Source: Nitrospirillum viridazoti CBAmc (GTDB taxonomy: Bacteria > Pseudomonadota > Alphaproteobacteria > Azospirillales > Azospirillaceae). Taken from it: DNA of 64,000 nucleotides. Shown here in pieces: positions 42,672 to 52,522 of this stretch. The stretch lies in NCBI RefSeq assembly GCF_000730165.1, contig NZ_CP022111.1:682001-746000 (forward strand), in the 5' to 3' direction. Under the pieces are notes generated by a model. That model ran no database searches, was not told where the DNA came from, and saw only the letters and a list, made by a program, of their open reading frames with translations. The position numbers and the translations under genes were made by a program. Every line of letters begins with the position of its first letter. The first letter of the stretch is position 1.

Positions 42672-43369
42672 AACACGTACTTCACCGTCAGGCTCAGCAC
42701 CGGGTACCAGCTGTAGTCCTTCACATCGTCGCGCAGTTCCTGGCGTTCGGCGTCCAGGCGGTTTTGGAAGTCGGGAGTGGTCGTGACGGGACCGCTGGCG
42801 TCGAGGGAGACCCTGGGCGTGCCGTGGTACATGGCGCCCAGGTCGACGCCGAAGCGCCAACGGTCGGCCACCGCGCCCTCATAGCCCACACCGACGTAAG
42901 GAGCGAAGCGGTTGAAGGCGACCTTGCCGTTCAGGCTGCCGACCTCGCTGGCGGTGTAGGTCATGCCGTGGATGGTGTAGGTGGCGTTCTGCGGCGTGCC
43001 CTTCAGATCGACCTCGTTCAGGTTCAACCGCGCGCCAGCGGTCACGCGCCAGCCGCCGCCGAAGGGATGCAGGTCGGCCAGCAGGCCGAAGGACTCCAGC
43101 GTGGCGTCGCCGTCGTAGCGCACGTCGCGCACCGTGTGGTTGGCGGAAAAGCTGAAGCCGTTGGCGTTGAGGCGCAGGCCGAAATGGTCGTTGAAGCGGG
43201 CGCCGACCTCCGCCCCCAGGCCCAGGGTGCTGACCACCGGCCCGACGCTCAGCAAGGGACCCGAGCCCGCCGGATCGGCCGTCTGCGCCTGGGCGGCGAG
43301 GGCGGCGGACACGGTCGCCAGCGCCACGGTGGCGGCCAGAATGCGGCGGGCGTTGCGGCGGTTGGGCAT
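42668..43369 (-). CDS. Outer-membrane beta-barrel protein
   Basis: A 233-residue secreted protein with signal peptide ending near ALAAQAQTA. Its body shows alternating polar and hydrophobic strands (GLRLNANGFSFSANHTVRDV, WRVTAGARLNLNEVDLKGT, FAPYVGVGYEGAVADRWRFG) and ends SLTVKYVF with terminal Phe, typical of a small eight-stranded barrel of the OmpW/OmpA-like type. No ligand can be inferred. ATG 43369 begins the signal peptide; ATG 43396 is an alternative. Confidence 0.82.
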   Translation of the reverse strand: MPNRRNARRILAATVALATVSAALAAQAQTADPAGSGPLLSVGPVVSTLGLGAEVGARFNDHFGLRLNANGFSFSANHTVRDVRYDGDATLESFGLLADLHPFGGGWRVTAGARLNLNEVDLKGTPQNATYTIHGMTYTASEVGSLNGKVAFNRFAPYVGVGYEGAVADRWRFGVDLGAMYHGTPRVSLDASGPVTTTPDFQNRLDAERQELRDDVKDYSWYPVLSLTVKYVF

Positions 43370-43618
43370 AGTCGTCGGGGCTCCGGTCACGGTCATGCTG
43401 CGCTTCAATCGGCCGGCCGCACGCCGTGTTCCTTGGGGATTCGGGGGATCATTTTCCGGATAGGGCGGCAATACCTTTGGCGATGGGGATATCCCCAGCC
43501 GTAGCGGGGCAATATATGGATTACCGCGTCGGTTGAGGGGCCGGGGGAGCGGGCCCTTGACAGGGCACGGCCGGGCGCCTGTTCTGGCCAGACTTTCTGC
43601 TCCCTGTCGCCTGAACGG

Positions 43619-44344
43619 ATGACCATGCCGCTGCTGCGGACCCTGCCCTTGAGCCCGCTGGATGACGCGGCCTATGCCCGCCTGTGGCCCCTACTGGATG
43701 AGGGGGAGCAGGCGCGGGCCCGTCGCTTCGTGTTCGAGGCCAACCGGCGGGAATATGTGGCGGCCCATGGCCTGGCCCGGCTGTGGCTGGGCCGGCTGCT
43801 GGGCCGGCCGCCGGCGGCGCTGGCCTTCACCCCCCTCACGCCCCAGGGCAAGCCGGGGCTGGTGGACGCGCCGGCGGGGCTGGATTTCAACCTATCGCAC
43901 ACCGATGGCCTGGTGGCCTGTGCCGTGACCCTGGATGCCGGCGCACGGATAGGCGTGGATGTGGAACGCCGCGACCGCCGTATCGGGGCGGAGTTGGCGA
44001 CGGCCATGTTCGCGGCGGAGGAACTGGCCTGGCTGGATGCCCGCCCCGCCGGGCGCGGTGGGCCGGATCTGGTGACCTTCTGGACCCTGAAGGAAGCCTA
44101 CATCAAGGCCCTGGGCGTGGGCCTGTCGCTGCCCACCGACAGCTTCGCCATGGCACCCGAAGGCCCCGCGCTGGTCCGTCACGACGGGTCGTTGCCGTCT
44201 GACTTGGCCTGCCGGCTGTGGGTGCGCGACCTGCCCAGCGGCCACACGGCCGCCGTGGCCTGGCTGGGCCCAGCCTGGTTGGAAGGGGAAGGCCAGCTCC
44301 CCGCCGATCTGGTGACGGAGGAGGGGCTGGCCGACCTATGGTGA
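43619..44344 (+). CDS. 4'-phosphopantetheinyl transferase (Sfp type)
   Basis: An enzyme of 241 residues that moves phosphopantetheine from CoA to acyl- or peptidyl-carrier proteins. It contains GKPGLVDAPAGLDFNLSHTD (the P-loop-like GKP and SH motif), GVDVERRDRRIG (Mg ligands Asp and Glu) and FWTLKEAYIKALGVGLSLP (W.KEA..K). It is intact. No polyketide, peptide-synthetase or acyl-carrier gene is in the window, so its clients are elsewhere. Its stop abuts that of the convergent TonB receptor. Confidence 0.92.
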   Translation: MTMPLLRTLPLSPLDDAAYARLWPLLDEGEQARARRFVFEANRREYVAAHGLARLWLGRLLGRPPAALAFTPLTPQGKPGLVDAPAGLDFNLSHTDGLVACAVTLDAGARIGVDVERRDRRIGAELATAMFAAEELAWLDARPAGRGGPDLVTFWTLKEAYIKALGVGLSLPTDSFAMAPEGPALVRHDGSLPSDLACRLWVRDLPSGHTAAVAWLGPAWLEGEGQLPADLVTEEGLADLW

Positions 44345-46387
44345 TCAGAAACTCTGGGCCACGGTGAATCGGACGGAGCGGGGCTCCAGCGGGTGGGCGT
44401 GCAGATCGCCGACACCCTCCGCCGGCTCGCCCTTCAGTCGGTCGGTGTAATAATAGTCGGCGGCGTCGTCCTTGCTGTCGAAGACGTTGTAGAGGCCGAT
44501 GCCGAAGCGCAGGCCACTTTGCAGCGTGTAGTTGGCCGTCAGGTTCCATTCCTGGCTGCCCGACGAGCGCACGCTGTTGTCCTCGATCAGCGGGTGGGCG
44601 CCGAAATAGCGGTATTCCACACCACCTGACCAGGGGCCGAGGTCACGCAGATAGATGCCCAGCGAGCCGATCAGCTTGGGCGCGTCGGGGATGAAGCTGC
44701 CGGCTGGATCGCTGTCGGTGTAGCGGGCGTGGCTGAAGGCCATGCTGCCGTAGAATTCCAGCCAGCTGAACGGGTTGTAGGTGGTGTTCAGCTCCACCCC
44801 GCGCCGGCGGCTGGGGCGCCCGGCCTCCGTCTGGCCGACATCGGCGTCATAAGTCAGCTCCGACACGAAATCCATCTGGAAGGCCGTCAGCGTGGCGGTC
44901 AGGTTGGGCAGAATGGTGCTGCGGATGCCCACCTCCTCGCCATCGGCCTTGGCCAGCAAGGGGGCGTTCCCCTGCGATGCTCCCCGCACGTCGTCGCTGT
45001 GGAAGCCGCGCCCGGCGCTGAGGTAGACCTCCGTTCCCTGCCACAGGGTGGCGATGGCGCTGCCCTTGGGCTGGAACAGGCGGGCGGCCACCACGCCGGC
45101 GTTGCTGCCGTGGTCGGTCGCGGCCAGGTAATCCTCGCGCACGCCCACCACGGTCCGCAGCCAGGGCGTCCAATGACTGGTCGCCTGGACATAGGCGCCG
45201 CCGCCGGCCTCCTGAACGTTGTCGTTCTCGGCCAGGCCATAGGCCACGCGGGCCCTGGTCGCCCGCAGGTCGACATGCACGTCGTCGAAGCGCGTGTCCA
45301 GGCCGCTCACGATCTCATGATCCAGGCCCAGCAAGTTCAGCGGCCGGCTGTAGCTGACGGCGCCGCCGGCCACCATGCGGTTCTCATCCTGGGCGTGCTG
45401 GTCGCCCTGGACGGGATTGTCCAGGAAATGGGTGAAGTTGTTCCATAGCGTCAGCTGGTTGTTGATGACATAGGCGTTGGCCGTCACCTCGCCGCCAGCT
45501 AGCCAGCCGGCCTCGACCGGCATGGCAAAGGTGCCCGACAGGCTCATGCGCCGGGCCTGGCCGCCGTCCGTCGGGTCCAGGGTGCCGTAGCGGCCGATCA
45601 AGCCTTGCGCGATGGCGCGTTCCGGCTGGTCGGTGGTGGCGTTCCATAGGGCGCGGTAGTACATGGCGGTGACGCTGAAGCCGTCGTCCCGTGCGCCCTG
45701 GCTGTAGCGCAGCACGGCGTTGCCCTTGCGCAAATTGTCCGGATGGTCCCAGGGCCCGTCATAATGCACCAGCTCACCCCCCGCCATCAGCTGGCCGGCG
45801 CCCAACCCCGCGGTGCCGGCGGCGAAGGCGCGCTGATAGCCCAGCGTGCCCGCCGTCAGCGCCACCTGGGCCGGAACCTGGTCCAGGTAACCCATCTGGA
45901 TGGAACCGACGGCGGAGAAGTCACCCTGCGCCGCGAAATAGGGCCCCTTGGTGTAGCCGATGCCGCTGGCCAGTTCGGGAATCACGAAGTTCAGGTCGGT
46001 ATAGCCCTGCCCGTGCGCGTGGGTGCGCATGTTGACGGGCATGCCGTCCACGCTGGTGGCCATGTCGGTGCCATGGTCCAGGTTGAAGCCACGCAGCAGA
46101 TACTGGTTGGCCTTGCCCTCGCCGCTGTGGCTGGTGACCACCAGGCCGGGCACCGTCTCCAGCATCTGGCCCACGCGATAGGCGGGCAGCAGATCCAGTT
46201 CCTCCTTGACCACCACGCCCTGGCTGGAGGTGGCGGCGGTGCCGATCAGGTCGCGGCGGGCGGCGGTGACCACCACGTCATCGAGGGTGGTGGGGGACGA
46301 CAGGTCGTCGTCCATGCCGGCGGCAAGGGCGGCCGGGCAGCTCAGAAATAGCAGCGATGTTGTTATTCCGGTAACGAAACGAACCAT
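44345..46387 (-). CDS. TonB-dependent receptor under cobalamin riboswitch control
   Basis: A 680-residue outer-membrane transporter. Signal peptide ends near CPAALAAG; the TonB box is LDDVVVTAARRDLIG; the plug has LLRGFNLDHGTDMATSVDGM, MRTHAHGQGYTDLNFVIPEL and YTKGPYFAAQGDFSAVGSI. The barrel ends SVRFTVAQSF with C-terminal Phe. The upstream cobalamin riboswitch (46541-46741) argues strongly that it imports a cobamide or a precursor such as cobinamide. The plug differs from classical BtuB, so the exact ligand is open. ATG at 46387; a weak AGAGG lies 11 bases before it. Confidence 0.88.
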   Translation of the reverse strand: MVRFVTGITTSLLFLSCPAALAAGMDDDLSSPTTLDDVVVTAARRDLIGTAATSSQGVVVKEELDLLPAYRVGQMLETVPGLVVTSHSGEGKANQYLLRGFNLDHGTDMATSVDGMPVNMRTHAHGQGYTDLNFVIPELASGIGYTKGPYFAAQGDFSAVGSIQMGYLDQVPAQVALTAGTLGYQRAFAAGTAGLGAGQLMAGGELVHYDGPWDHPDNLRKGNAVLRYSQGARDDGFSVTAMYYRALWNATTDQPERAIAQGLIGRYGTLDPTDGGQARRMSLSGTFAMPVEAGWLAGGEVTANAYVINNQLTLWNNFTHFLDNPVQGDQHAQDENRMVAGGAVSYSRPLNLLGLDHEIVSGLDTRFDDVHVDLRATRARVAYGLAENDNVQEAGGGAYVQATSHWTPWLRTVVGVREDYLAATDHGSNAGVVAARLFQPKGSAIATLWQGTEVYLSAGRGFHSDDVRGASQGNAPLLAKADGEEVGIRSTILPNLTATLTAFQMDFVSELTYDADVGQTEAGRPSRRRGVELNTTYNPFSWLEFYGSMAFSHARYTDSDPAGSFIPDAPKLIGSLGIYLRDLGPWSGGVEYRYFGAHPLIEDNSVRSSGSQEWNLTANYTLQSGLRFGIGLYNVFDSKDDAADYYYTDRLKGEPAEGVGDLHAHPLEPRSVRFTVAQSF

Positions 46388-46540
46388 GGTTGGTAAGCCT
46401 CTGGCAACGTGACACGTCACCACGGGCCAAAGATCGGGTCACCCAACCACCAGCCTGGATATCCCCCAAACGGCCGGGACGGCGGGCGCCTTTCCCCACT
46501 GGTGCACCCCGCCCAATGTGCCCGTGCGTGACCACGGCGT

Positions 46541-46741
46541 GACGGCAGGTCTCCTGGCTCACGGGTCATTACCCTGGCACCGCCTTCCCGGTTTCCCAGT
46601 GGCTTCGATCCCCGCCGCGATATCGTGTGCGGGATATGGTGTCGGGCTCGCCGTTCACAGTTGCGGGGGCAGCCGCGGCATCGGGGAGGGGATCCCCACC
46701 GCGTTCCCTTTTCATCCCGCCCGGTCAGGGCGGGAACCGTC
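46541..46741 (-). ncRNA. Cobalamin riboswitch
   Basis: On the minus strand all main boxes appear in order. The 5' GACGGTTCCCG (46741-46731) pairs through GACGG with the closing CCGTC (46545-46541). Then come GATGAAAAGGGAA (46716-46704), the CCCCCGCAACTGTGA region (46668-46654), GCCACTG (46603-46597) and the B12 box AGCCAGGAGACCTGCC (46559-46544). The leader ends about 150 bases before the TonB-receptor start. Binding of adenosylcobalamin should switch off expression. A further stem just downstream (GCCGTGGTCACGCACGGGC region) could be the expression platform. Confidence 0.95.
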
Positions 46742-47151
46742 AGGGCTTTTCTACGGTGAATTGCAGGCGCATGCAAACGCGATGTCGCGGCGTGGGGGTG
46801 AGTACCCTGGCGCACAAGCTTGGCGGTTGTGTGACAACGGCCACCCACGCCTGGGCATGGCAGCAATTCGGGGGGCTTCGAGCGATTTCCCTTGTACCTG
46901 AGACCGGTCACAGCCACTTATGCGGTCTTAAGGAATGGATGGCATCATCCGTTCCCATGCCGGGCCGCTGGGCCCGGCGGTATCCCCCGGGTGGCGCGTA
47001 GCGGTGGCGGCCAAATCGCCCCTGTAGCACCCAGGGCATACTCGACCTTCTGACACATGCCTGCCGGCACGCGCCCGGGCAAGGGCTTGACCGCGATCCG
47101 CGGCCGCGAGAAACGAATGCGGCCGGCGCGTCGCCCTGGGATTCCAAGACA
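46742..47151. other. Divergent intergenic region between the riboswitch and the helicase gene
   Basis: About 400 bases without a convincing gene. Open frames here and across the riboswitch are shadows of structured RNA or random frames. It must contain the promoters for the riboswitch transcript and for the helicase, but neither pair of hexamers is clear. Confidence 0.4.
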
Positions 47152-48780
<1,629 letters not shown>

Positions 48781-48838
48781 TCCCGTTCCAGTCTTGCCAG
48801 TTCCAGTCTTGATGGTTCTTTAGGAAGAGGAGGTCCCC

Positions 48839-49075
48839 ATGGGCCGCAGCAGTAAGCCGAAATCCAAGTCCGTCAGCGAATTCGTCCTGTTCGACGTCCT
48901 GTATGACGATGGTTCGCGGTCGTCCAACCGCCGCGTCCCCTCGTCCGAACTGGGCGGCCTGGACGGTGACGAGCCCGCCCGCGCCATCATCGAGGCGCAG
49001 GACCGCGAAATCGCCGCCATGTCCGGCAACCCGCGTGGCCGCATCAAGTCGCTGACCCGCTCGCCGATCCGGTGA
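48839..49075 (+). CDS. Small conserved-type hypothetical protein (78 aa)
   Basis: A small basic-then-acidic protein beginning MGRSSKPKSKSVSEFVLFDV, with LYDDGSRSSNRRVPSSELGG and a helix ARAIIEAQDREIAAMSG, ending RGRIKSLTRSPIR. AGGAAGAGGAGG lies just before the ATG and codon bias is strong, so it is a real gene. It is 58 bases after the helicase and before an intrinsic terminator, so it is probably co-transcribed with the helicase. The short beta-strand/polar layout may suit RNA binding; no family is recognised. Confidence 0.8.
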   Translation: MGRSSKPKSKSVSEFVLFDVLYDDGSRSSNRRVPSSELGGLDGDEPARAIIEAQDREIAAMSGNPRGRIKSLTRSPIR

Positions 49076-49115
49076 GCGCCGGGCTGATCCGTTCGCATCG
49101 CTGACGCGTATTGAG

Positions 49116-49155
49116 AAACGTCCCGTGTCCAGGCCCGGGGCGTTTTTCTTTTTTT
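49116..49155 (+). terminator. Rho-independent terminator
   Basis: Stem AAACGTCCCG (49116-49125) pairs with CGGGGCGTTT (49136-49145), with one G-U pair and a ten-base loop. It runs straight into a T-rich tract (TTTTTCTTTTTTT, 49142-49155). It ends the helicase / 78-aa protein transcription unit. Confidence 0.9.
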
Positions 49156-49178
49156 GGCTTTGCGGGGAGGAAAAGGCC

Positions 49179-49598
49179 TTGGGACCACTGCTGCGCCAGG
49201 CCGCGATCTACGCGGCGACCCTTATCGCCTTCCTGGCCCTGGATGCCGTCTGGCTGACCCGCATGGTTGGGTTTTACCGCCAGGTGATGGGTGACATGGT
49301 GGCGCCCCAGCCGCGCCTGGGGCCGGCGGCCCTGTTCTACCTGCTCATGGCGGGCGGCATCGTCTTCTTTTGCGTGGAACCGGCCACGCGGTCGGAGGCG
49401 CCGCTGATGCAGGCGCTGATGCGCGGCGCGGTGTTCGGTCTCCTCACCTACGGCACGTACGACCTTACCAACCACGCCACCTTGCGCCTGTGGTCCGCCC
49501 GGCTGAGCGCGCTGGATATGGCGTGGGGGACGATTCTGACCGCCGTGGCGGCGGCGGCCGGCTGTGCCGCCGCCCTCTATTTCAGCAAGAATCCATAA
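49179..49598 (+). CDS. DUF2177-family membrane protein
   Basis: A 139-residue protein with four TM helices. Landmarks are TLIAFLALDAVWLTRMVGFY, LGPAALFYLLMAGGIVFFCV, MRGAVFGLLTYGTYDLTNHA and LDMAWGTILTAVAAAAG, matching DUF2177. The start is placed at TTG 49179, eight bases after GGAGG; upstream sequence is the preceding terminator. The family is often found in photooxidative-stress (sigmaE/LitR) clusters, which fits the sigmaE island here. Function unknown. Its 3' end overlaps the convergent lipoprotein gene by 22 bases. Confidence 0.85.
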   Translation: MGPLLRQAAIYAATLIAFLALDAVWLTRMVGFYRQVMGDMVAPQPRLGPAALFYLLMAGGIVFFCVEPATRSEAPLMQALMRGAVFGLLTYGTYDLTNHATLRLWSARLSALDMAWGTILTAVAAAAGCAAALYFSKNP

Positions 49599-50071
49599 TG
49601 ATTGCCGCCGGCCGTGCGGTTCACGATCTGGCCTGGGGTATAGTCGAAGGTATCGTCCAGGGTCAGACGCACGAAGATGGGCTTTCCCATCATGTCCACG
49701 TGCGCCAAATCCGCTATCTCATAGTGCACATGCACCTTGCCACCGGCCAATGACACCAGGGTGACATCGCCGCCGATGCAGACCTGGCCGTTGAACTTGG
49801 CGCGCACGTAGTAAGTGTCGCGCCCATCCGCCAGAACGGTGGATTCAACACGCCGCACGTCCACCGGTGTCAGCGGCAACTCGATCCGATACATGGTCAG
49901 CACGTCCGTGCCCGTGGGGCGGGTCGTGTGCAGGTCCAGGGCGCAGGCGGCCTGCAACATCTTCTGGTCCGGCCCGGGCCCCATGGGGTCGTCGCCGGAG
50001 CACCCGCCCAGCGCCAAGCCGGTGGCCAAGGCCAGGACGGCCCCCATCTTCATCCCATGCCGCATGCCCAT
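49577..50071 (-). CDS. Hypothetical lipoprotein
   Basis: A 164-residue secreted protein with MKMGAVLALATGLALGGCSG, a clear lipobox with Cys near residue 25. The mature chain has LDLHTTRPTGTDVLTMYRIE, TYYVRAKFNGQVCIGGDVTL and LTLDDTFDYTPGQI, mostly beta-strand. I do not recognise a family. It may belong to the DUF1295-chrR-rpoE transcript (about 100 bases after the DUF1295 stop). Possible starts are ATGs at 50071, 50065 and 50053. Confidence 0.75.
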   Translation of the reverse strand: MGMRHGMKMGAVLALATGLALGGCSGDDPMGPGPDQKMLQAACALDLHTTRPTGTDVLTMYRIELPLTPVDVRRVESTVLADGRDTYYVRAKFNGQVCIGGDVTLVSLAGGKVHVHYEIADLAHVDMMGKPIFVRLTLDDTFDYTPGQIVNRTAGGNHYGFLLK

Positions 50072-50168
50072 CCCCCAATATGCTATACCCCGGGCCCCTT
50101 CGGAGTCTCCCCGGGGCGGCCGATCGCTCCCGCCAGCTAATCGTCCGGTGGGGCGGACGGTCAAGGAT

Positions 50169-50996
50169 CTATTCCGTGTCCCGCCATGGGGCCCGCCGTG
50201 GCGGCCAGGGGACGAAGGCGCTGGTACGCCGGCAGTAGTCGGCAAACGCGGCCCCTCGGGACCGGGTCATATGGGCCTCCAGCGGCGGCAGGCCGGAGAC
50301 ATGGACCAGCAGGACATACATCATGAGGGGGCCGACGAAAGCGAGCCAACCCCAAGGCCAAAGCCCCTCCGGCCCCGGTGCCAGGGCGAAGCAGGGATAG
50401 GCCAGCCAGCTCAGCCATTCGAAAAAATAGTTGGGGTGCCGCGACCAGCGCCACAAGCCGGCATCGCAGACCCGGCCATGGGCATCGGGCCGTCGGCGGA
50501 AACGGGCCAGCTGGGCGTCGGCCACCCCTTCGCCGGCGATGCCCCCCAGCAGCACCAGCGTGCCCAGCACGTCCCCGCCGCCAAGGCCGGGTGCGGGGTT
50601 GCGGGCCGCGGCATAAACGGTCACCCCCAGCAGGGCCGCGGCCACGGCCTGGCTTTGCAGGAACCAGAACAGGCGGGCGGGGGCCCGCGGCCCCCAAACG
50701 CGCATCAGCTCGGCATATCGTGGATCGTCACCGCCGCCCCGGGTACGCACCCCGATATGGGCGGCCAGGCGCGCCGACCACAGCCCCACCAGCGTAGCGA
50801 CCAGGATTTGCCGGGCGGTGGGGGGCGCCCCGTTCACGGGAACCAGGGCAGCGGCCAGGCCACCCGCGCCGACGGCCAGCGACCAGCACGTGTCCACCCA
50901 ACCCGATTGGCGGGTGCGCCGCTGGATGGCCCAGGCCAGGGCCATGAGGGCGCATTGGCCAAGTGCCACGACCGCCAGCAGAAGGGCGGGCGCCAA
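50169..50996 (-). CDS. DUF1295 family membrane protein (steroid 5-alpha-reductase/ICMT-like)
   Basis: A 275-residue membrane protein with about six TM helices. The C-terminal signature VCDAGLWRWSRHPNYFFEWL, then LLVHVSGLPPLEAHM and YCRRTSAFVPWPPR, is the DUF1295 / isoprenylcysteine methyltransferase-like motif. The role in sigmaE clusters is thought to be lipid modification, but the reaction is unproven. The likely start is TTG 50996, three bases after the chrR stop, so it is translationally coupled with chrR; ATG 50945 would cut the first TM helix. Confidence 0.82.
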   Translation of the reverse strand: MAPALLLAVVALGQCALMALAWAIQRRTRQSGWVDTCWSLAVGAGGLAAALVPVNGAPPTARQILVATLVGLWSARLAAHIGVRTRGGGDDPRYAELMRVWGPRAPARLFWFLQSQAVAAALLGVTVYAAARNPAPGLGGGDVLGTLVLLGGIAGEGVADAQLARFRRRPDAHGRVCDAGLWRWSRHPNYFFEWLSWLAYPCFALAPGPEGLWPWGWLAFVGPLMMYVLLVHVSGLPPLEAHMTRSRGAAFADYCRRTSAFVPWPPRRAPWRDTE

Positions 50997-50999
50997 GGG

Positions 51000-51683
51000 T
51001 CAGAGCCCGACCAGCGGCTGGACCAGGCGGCCCAGCAGGCTGTGGATGCGCAGCCGGCCGTGCACGGCGATCAGGCACAGGCAGTCGCCATCCGGCTCCG
51101 CCAGCGGCTGGTGATCCACGCTGGCATCCACCGCCGCCATGTCGCCGGAGCCGAAGCGGCCGAAGACGTCGTTGAAGGCGCCGTCGATGACACAGGTGTA
51201 TTCCTGGCCCCGATGGCCATGCATGGGTATGGCCATGCCTGCCGCCACCCGGAACAGCATGACCTTGTAGCCTTGGGCAGGGTCGACCCGCACCGCGCGT
51301 CCCCGGATGCCGGGCGCGACGAACCGCCAGGGGCCCAGCCGCTGGCGACGCAAGGCGGCGGGCAGCGCCGGATCGGGGTCGAGGGTGGGCACGTCCGCCA
51401 GCGGTCGTTTCTCCTCCAGGCGGGCGCCATCAAGCCGGGCAAGCGTGCGCTCCAGCGCGTCATCGGCCAGCGCCACAGGACGCTGGCTGTTCAGCAGGGC
51501 GCCGCCCAGCGCCTCCCATGCCCGCACCTGGTGGCGGCAGATGGGGCAGAAGTCGAGATGGGTGGCCACCACCAGCGCGGGGCCGTCGGCCAGGGTGCCG
51601 GCGGCGTGGCGCGACAGCAGGTCGGCGTCGGGATGGTGGGTGGGGCAGGGCAGGGAAGGTGGCGGGCGCATGGCGGCGATCAT
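51000..51683 (-). CDS. chrR: ChrR-type anti-sigma factor with cupin domain
   Basis: A 227-residue zinc anti-sigma factor that holds the sigma factor until singlet oxygen or a related stress acts. The N-terminal ZAS domain has ATHLDFCPICRHQ with His42, Cys46 and Cys49 and an upstream His. The C-terminal cupin (about residues 120-215) has MHGHRGQEYTCVIDG and VDHQPLAEPDGDCLCL, carrying the ChrR-type His/Glu metal site. Its start overlaps the sigma-factor stop as ATGA, so expression is coupled. Confidence 0.92.
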   Translation of the reverse strand: MIAAMRPPPSLPCPTHHPDADLLSRHAAGTLADGPALVVATHLDFCPICRHQVRAWEALGGALLNSQRPVALADDALERTLARLDGARLEEKRPLADVPTLDPDPALPAALRRQRLGPWRFVAPGIRGRAVRVDPAQGYKVMLFRVAAGMAIPMHGHRGQEYTCVIDGAFNDVFGRFGSGDMAAVDASVDHQPLAEPDGDCLCLIAVHGRLRIHSLLGRLVQPLVGL

Positions 51684-52402
51684 CGTTCGGCCCCCCCGGG
51701 ATCGATCACGCCGCGCAGGCGGGCCATGGCCAGGCGCAGGCGCGACTTGACCGTCCCCAGCGGAATGCCCAGGCGGCGGGCGATGTCCGGGTGAGGCGCG
51801 TCTTCAAAGAAAGAAAGCCGCACGACCGCCAGTTGATCCGGGGGCAGGGTGTCAAGGGTGGCGCGCAGGCGGTCCGCCGCCTCTGCCGCGAACAACAGGT
51901 CGTCCGCCGGTTCCGGCTCGGCCGGCGTCAGGCTTTCCTGCGCCACGGCGGCCTCCGCCGAGCGGCTGCGGCGGGCCGCGTCGATGCGCAGGTTGCGGGC
52001 GATGGTGAAGATCCAGGTGGCGGCCCGCGCGCGGGATGGGTCGAAGATGGCGGCCTTGCGCCAGACGGCCAACATGACCTCCTGCGCCAGCTCCTCCGCC
52101 TCCATGGAGGGCAGGCCGGTGGTCAAGAGATAGCTCTTGATGCGGGGGGCGTAGTGCCGGAACAGGGCCGAGAACGCGGCGCGGTCGCCCTGTGTGGCGA
52201 TGGCCCGCAGGTGGCGGGCGTGCACGTCCTCCAACACGACCGTGTCAGCCGTGGCGCCGGCTGCGGTACGGCCTTCCGGAAGGATACCATCCCCGCCGCT
52301 GCTCACGCGGCCGTCCCCCGGCCGGGCCCAGGACATGCCAGGCCGGCCGGTCGATGGCCGGCGACGGGGTAATGCGGTTCGAAGGGTGCGGGCGTCATGC
52401 AT
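51680..52402 (-). CDS. rpoE: ECF RNA polymerase sigma factor, RpoE/ECF11-like
   Basis: A group-4 sigma factor of up to 240 residues. Region 2 is FSALFRHYAPRIKSYLLTTG, AEELAQEVMLAVWRKAAIFD and RARAATWIFTIARNLRIDAA. Region 4 is LPPDQLAVVRLSFFEDAPHP and RRLGIPLGTVKSRLRLAMAR. It is paired with ChrR, as in the Rhodobacter singlet-oxygen response. The start is uncertain: ATG 52402 lies only about eight bases after the -10 of its own promoter, which would make the mRNA leaderless; ATG 52336 and GTG 52306 are internal options. The first 50 residues are poorly conserved. Confidence 0.92.
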   Translation of the reverse strand: MHDARTLRTALPRRRPSTGRPGMSWARPGDGRVSSGGDGILPEGRTAAGATADTVVLEDVHARHLRAIATQGDRAAFSALFRHYAPRIKSYLLTTGLPSMEAEELAQEVMLAVWRKAAIFDPSRARAATWIFTIARNLRIDAARRSRSAEAAVAQESLTPAEPEPADDLLFAAEAADRLRATLDTLPPDQLAVVRLSFFEDAPHPDIARRLGIPLGTVKSRLRLAMARLRGVIDPGGAER

Positions 52403-52409
52403 GTCACTC

Positions 52410-52436
52410 TATACGAACCACGGCGGATTTGGATCA
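52410..52436 (-). promoter_or_regulatory. RpoE-type autoregulatory promoter
   Basis: On the minus strand TGATCC (52436-52431) and CGTATA (52415-52410) are spaced by 15 bases. They match the plus-strand promoter nearby and the sigmaE/ECF11 style (TGATCC then CGTA) known from Rhodobacter relatives. They place the transcript start at about 52403, right at the possible first codon of rpoE. Confidence 0.65.
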
Positions 52437-52450
52437 GCCGCTGTATTGAC

Positions 52451-52478
52451 TGATCCAGCATTCACCCTGGCGCGTATA
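52451..52478 (+). promoter_or_regulatory. RpoE-type promoter for DUF1365-cfa
   Basis: TGATCC (52451-52456) and CGTATA (52473-52478) are spaced by 16 bases. The transcript should start at about 52485, giving a leader of about 38 bases to the DUF1365 gene. Together with the minus-strand copy it makes a divergent pair, 15 bases between the -35 elements. Confidence 0.7.
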
Positions 52479-52522
52479 GGGGTCGCAAGCTTTTACTGCC
52501 AGGCGTGGGAGGCATGGGGCCG

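Noticed and set aside
46417-46917. Open frames across the region before the TonB receptor
   Set aside because: They cross the cobalamin riboswitch, whose conserved boxes explain the sequence.
49125-49178. Upstream extension of the DUF2177 gene from an ATG-like start
   Set aside because: It would run through the stem and T-tract of the intrinsic terminator; TTG 49179 has GGAGG in the right place.
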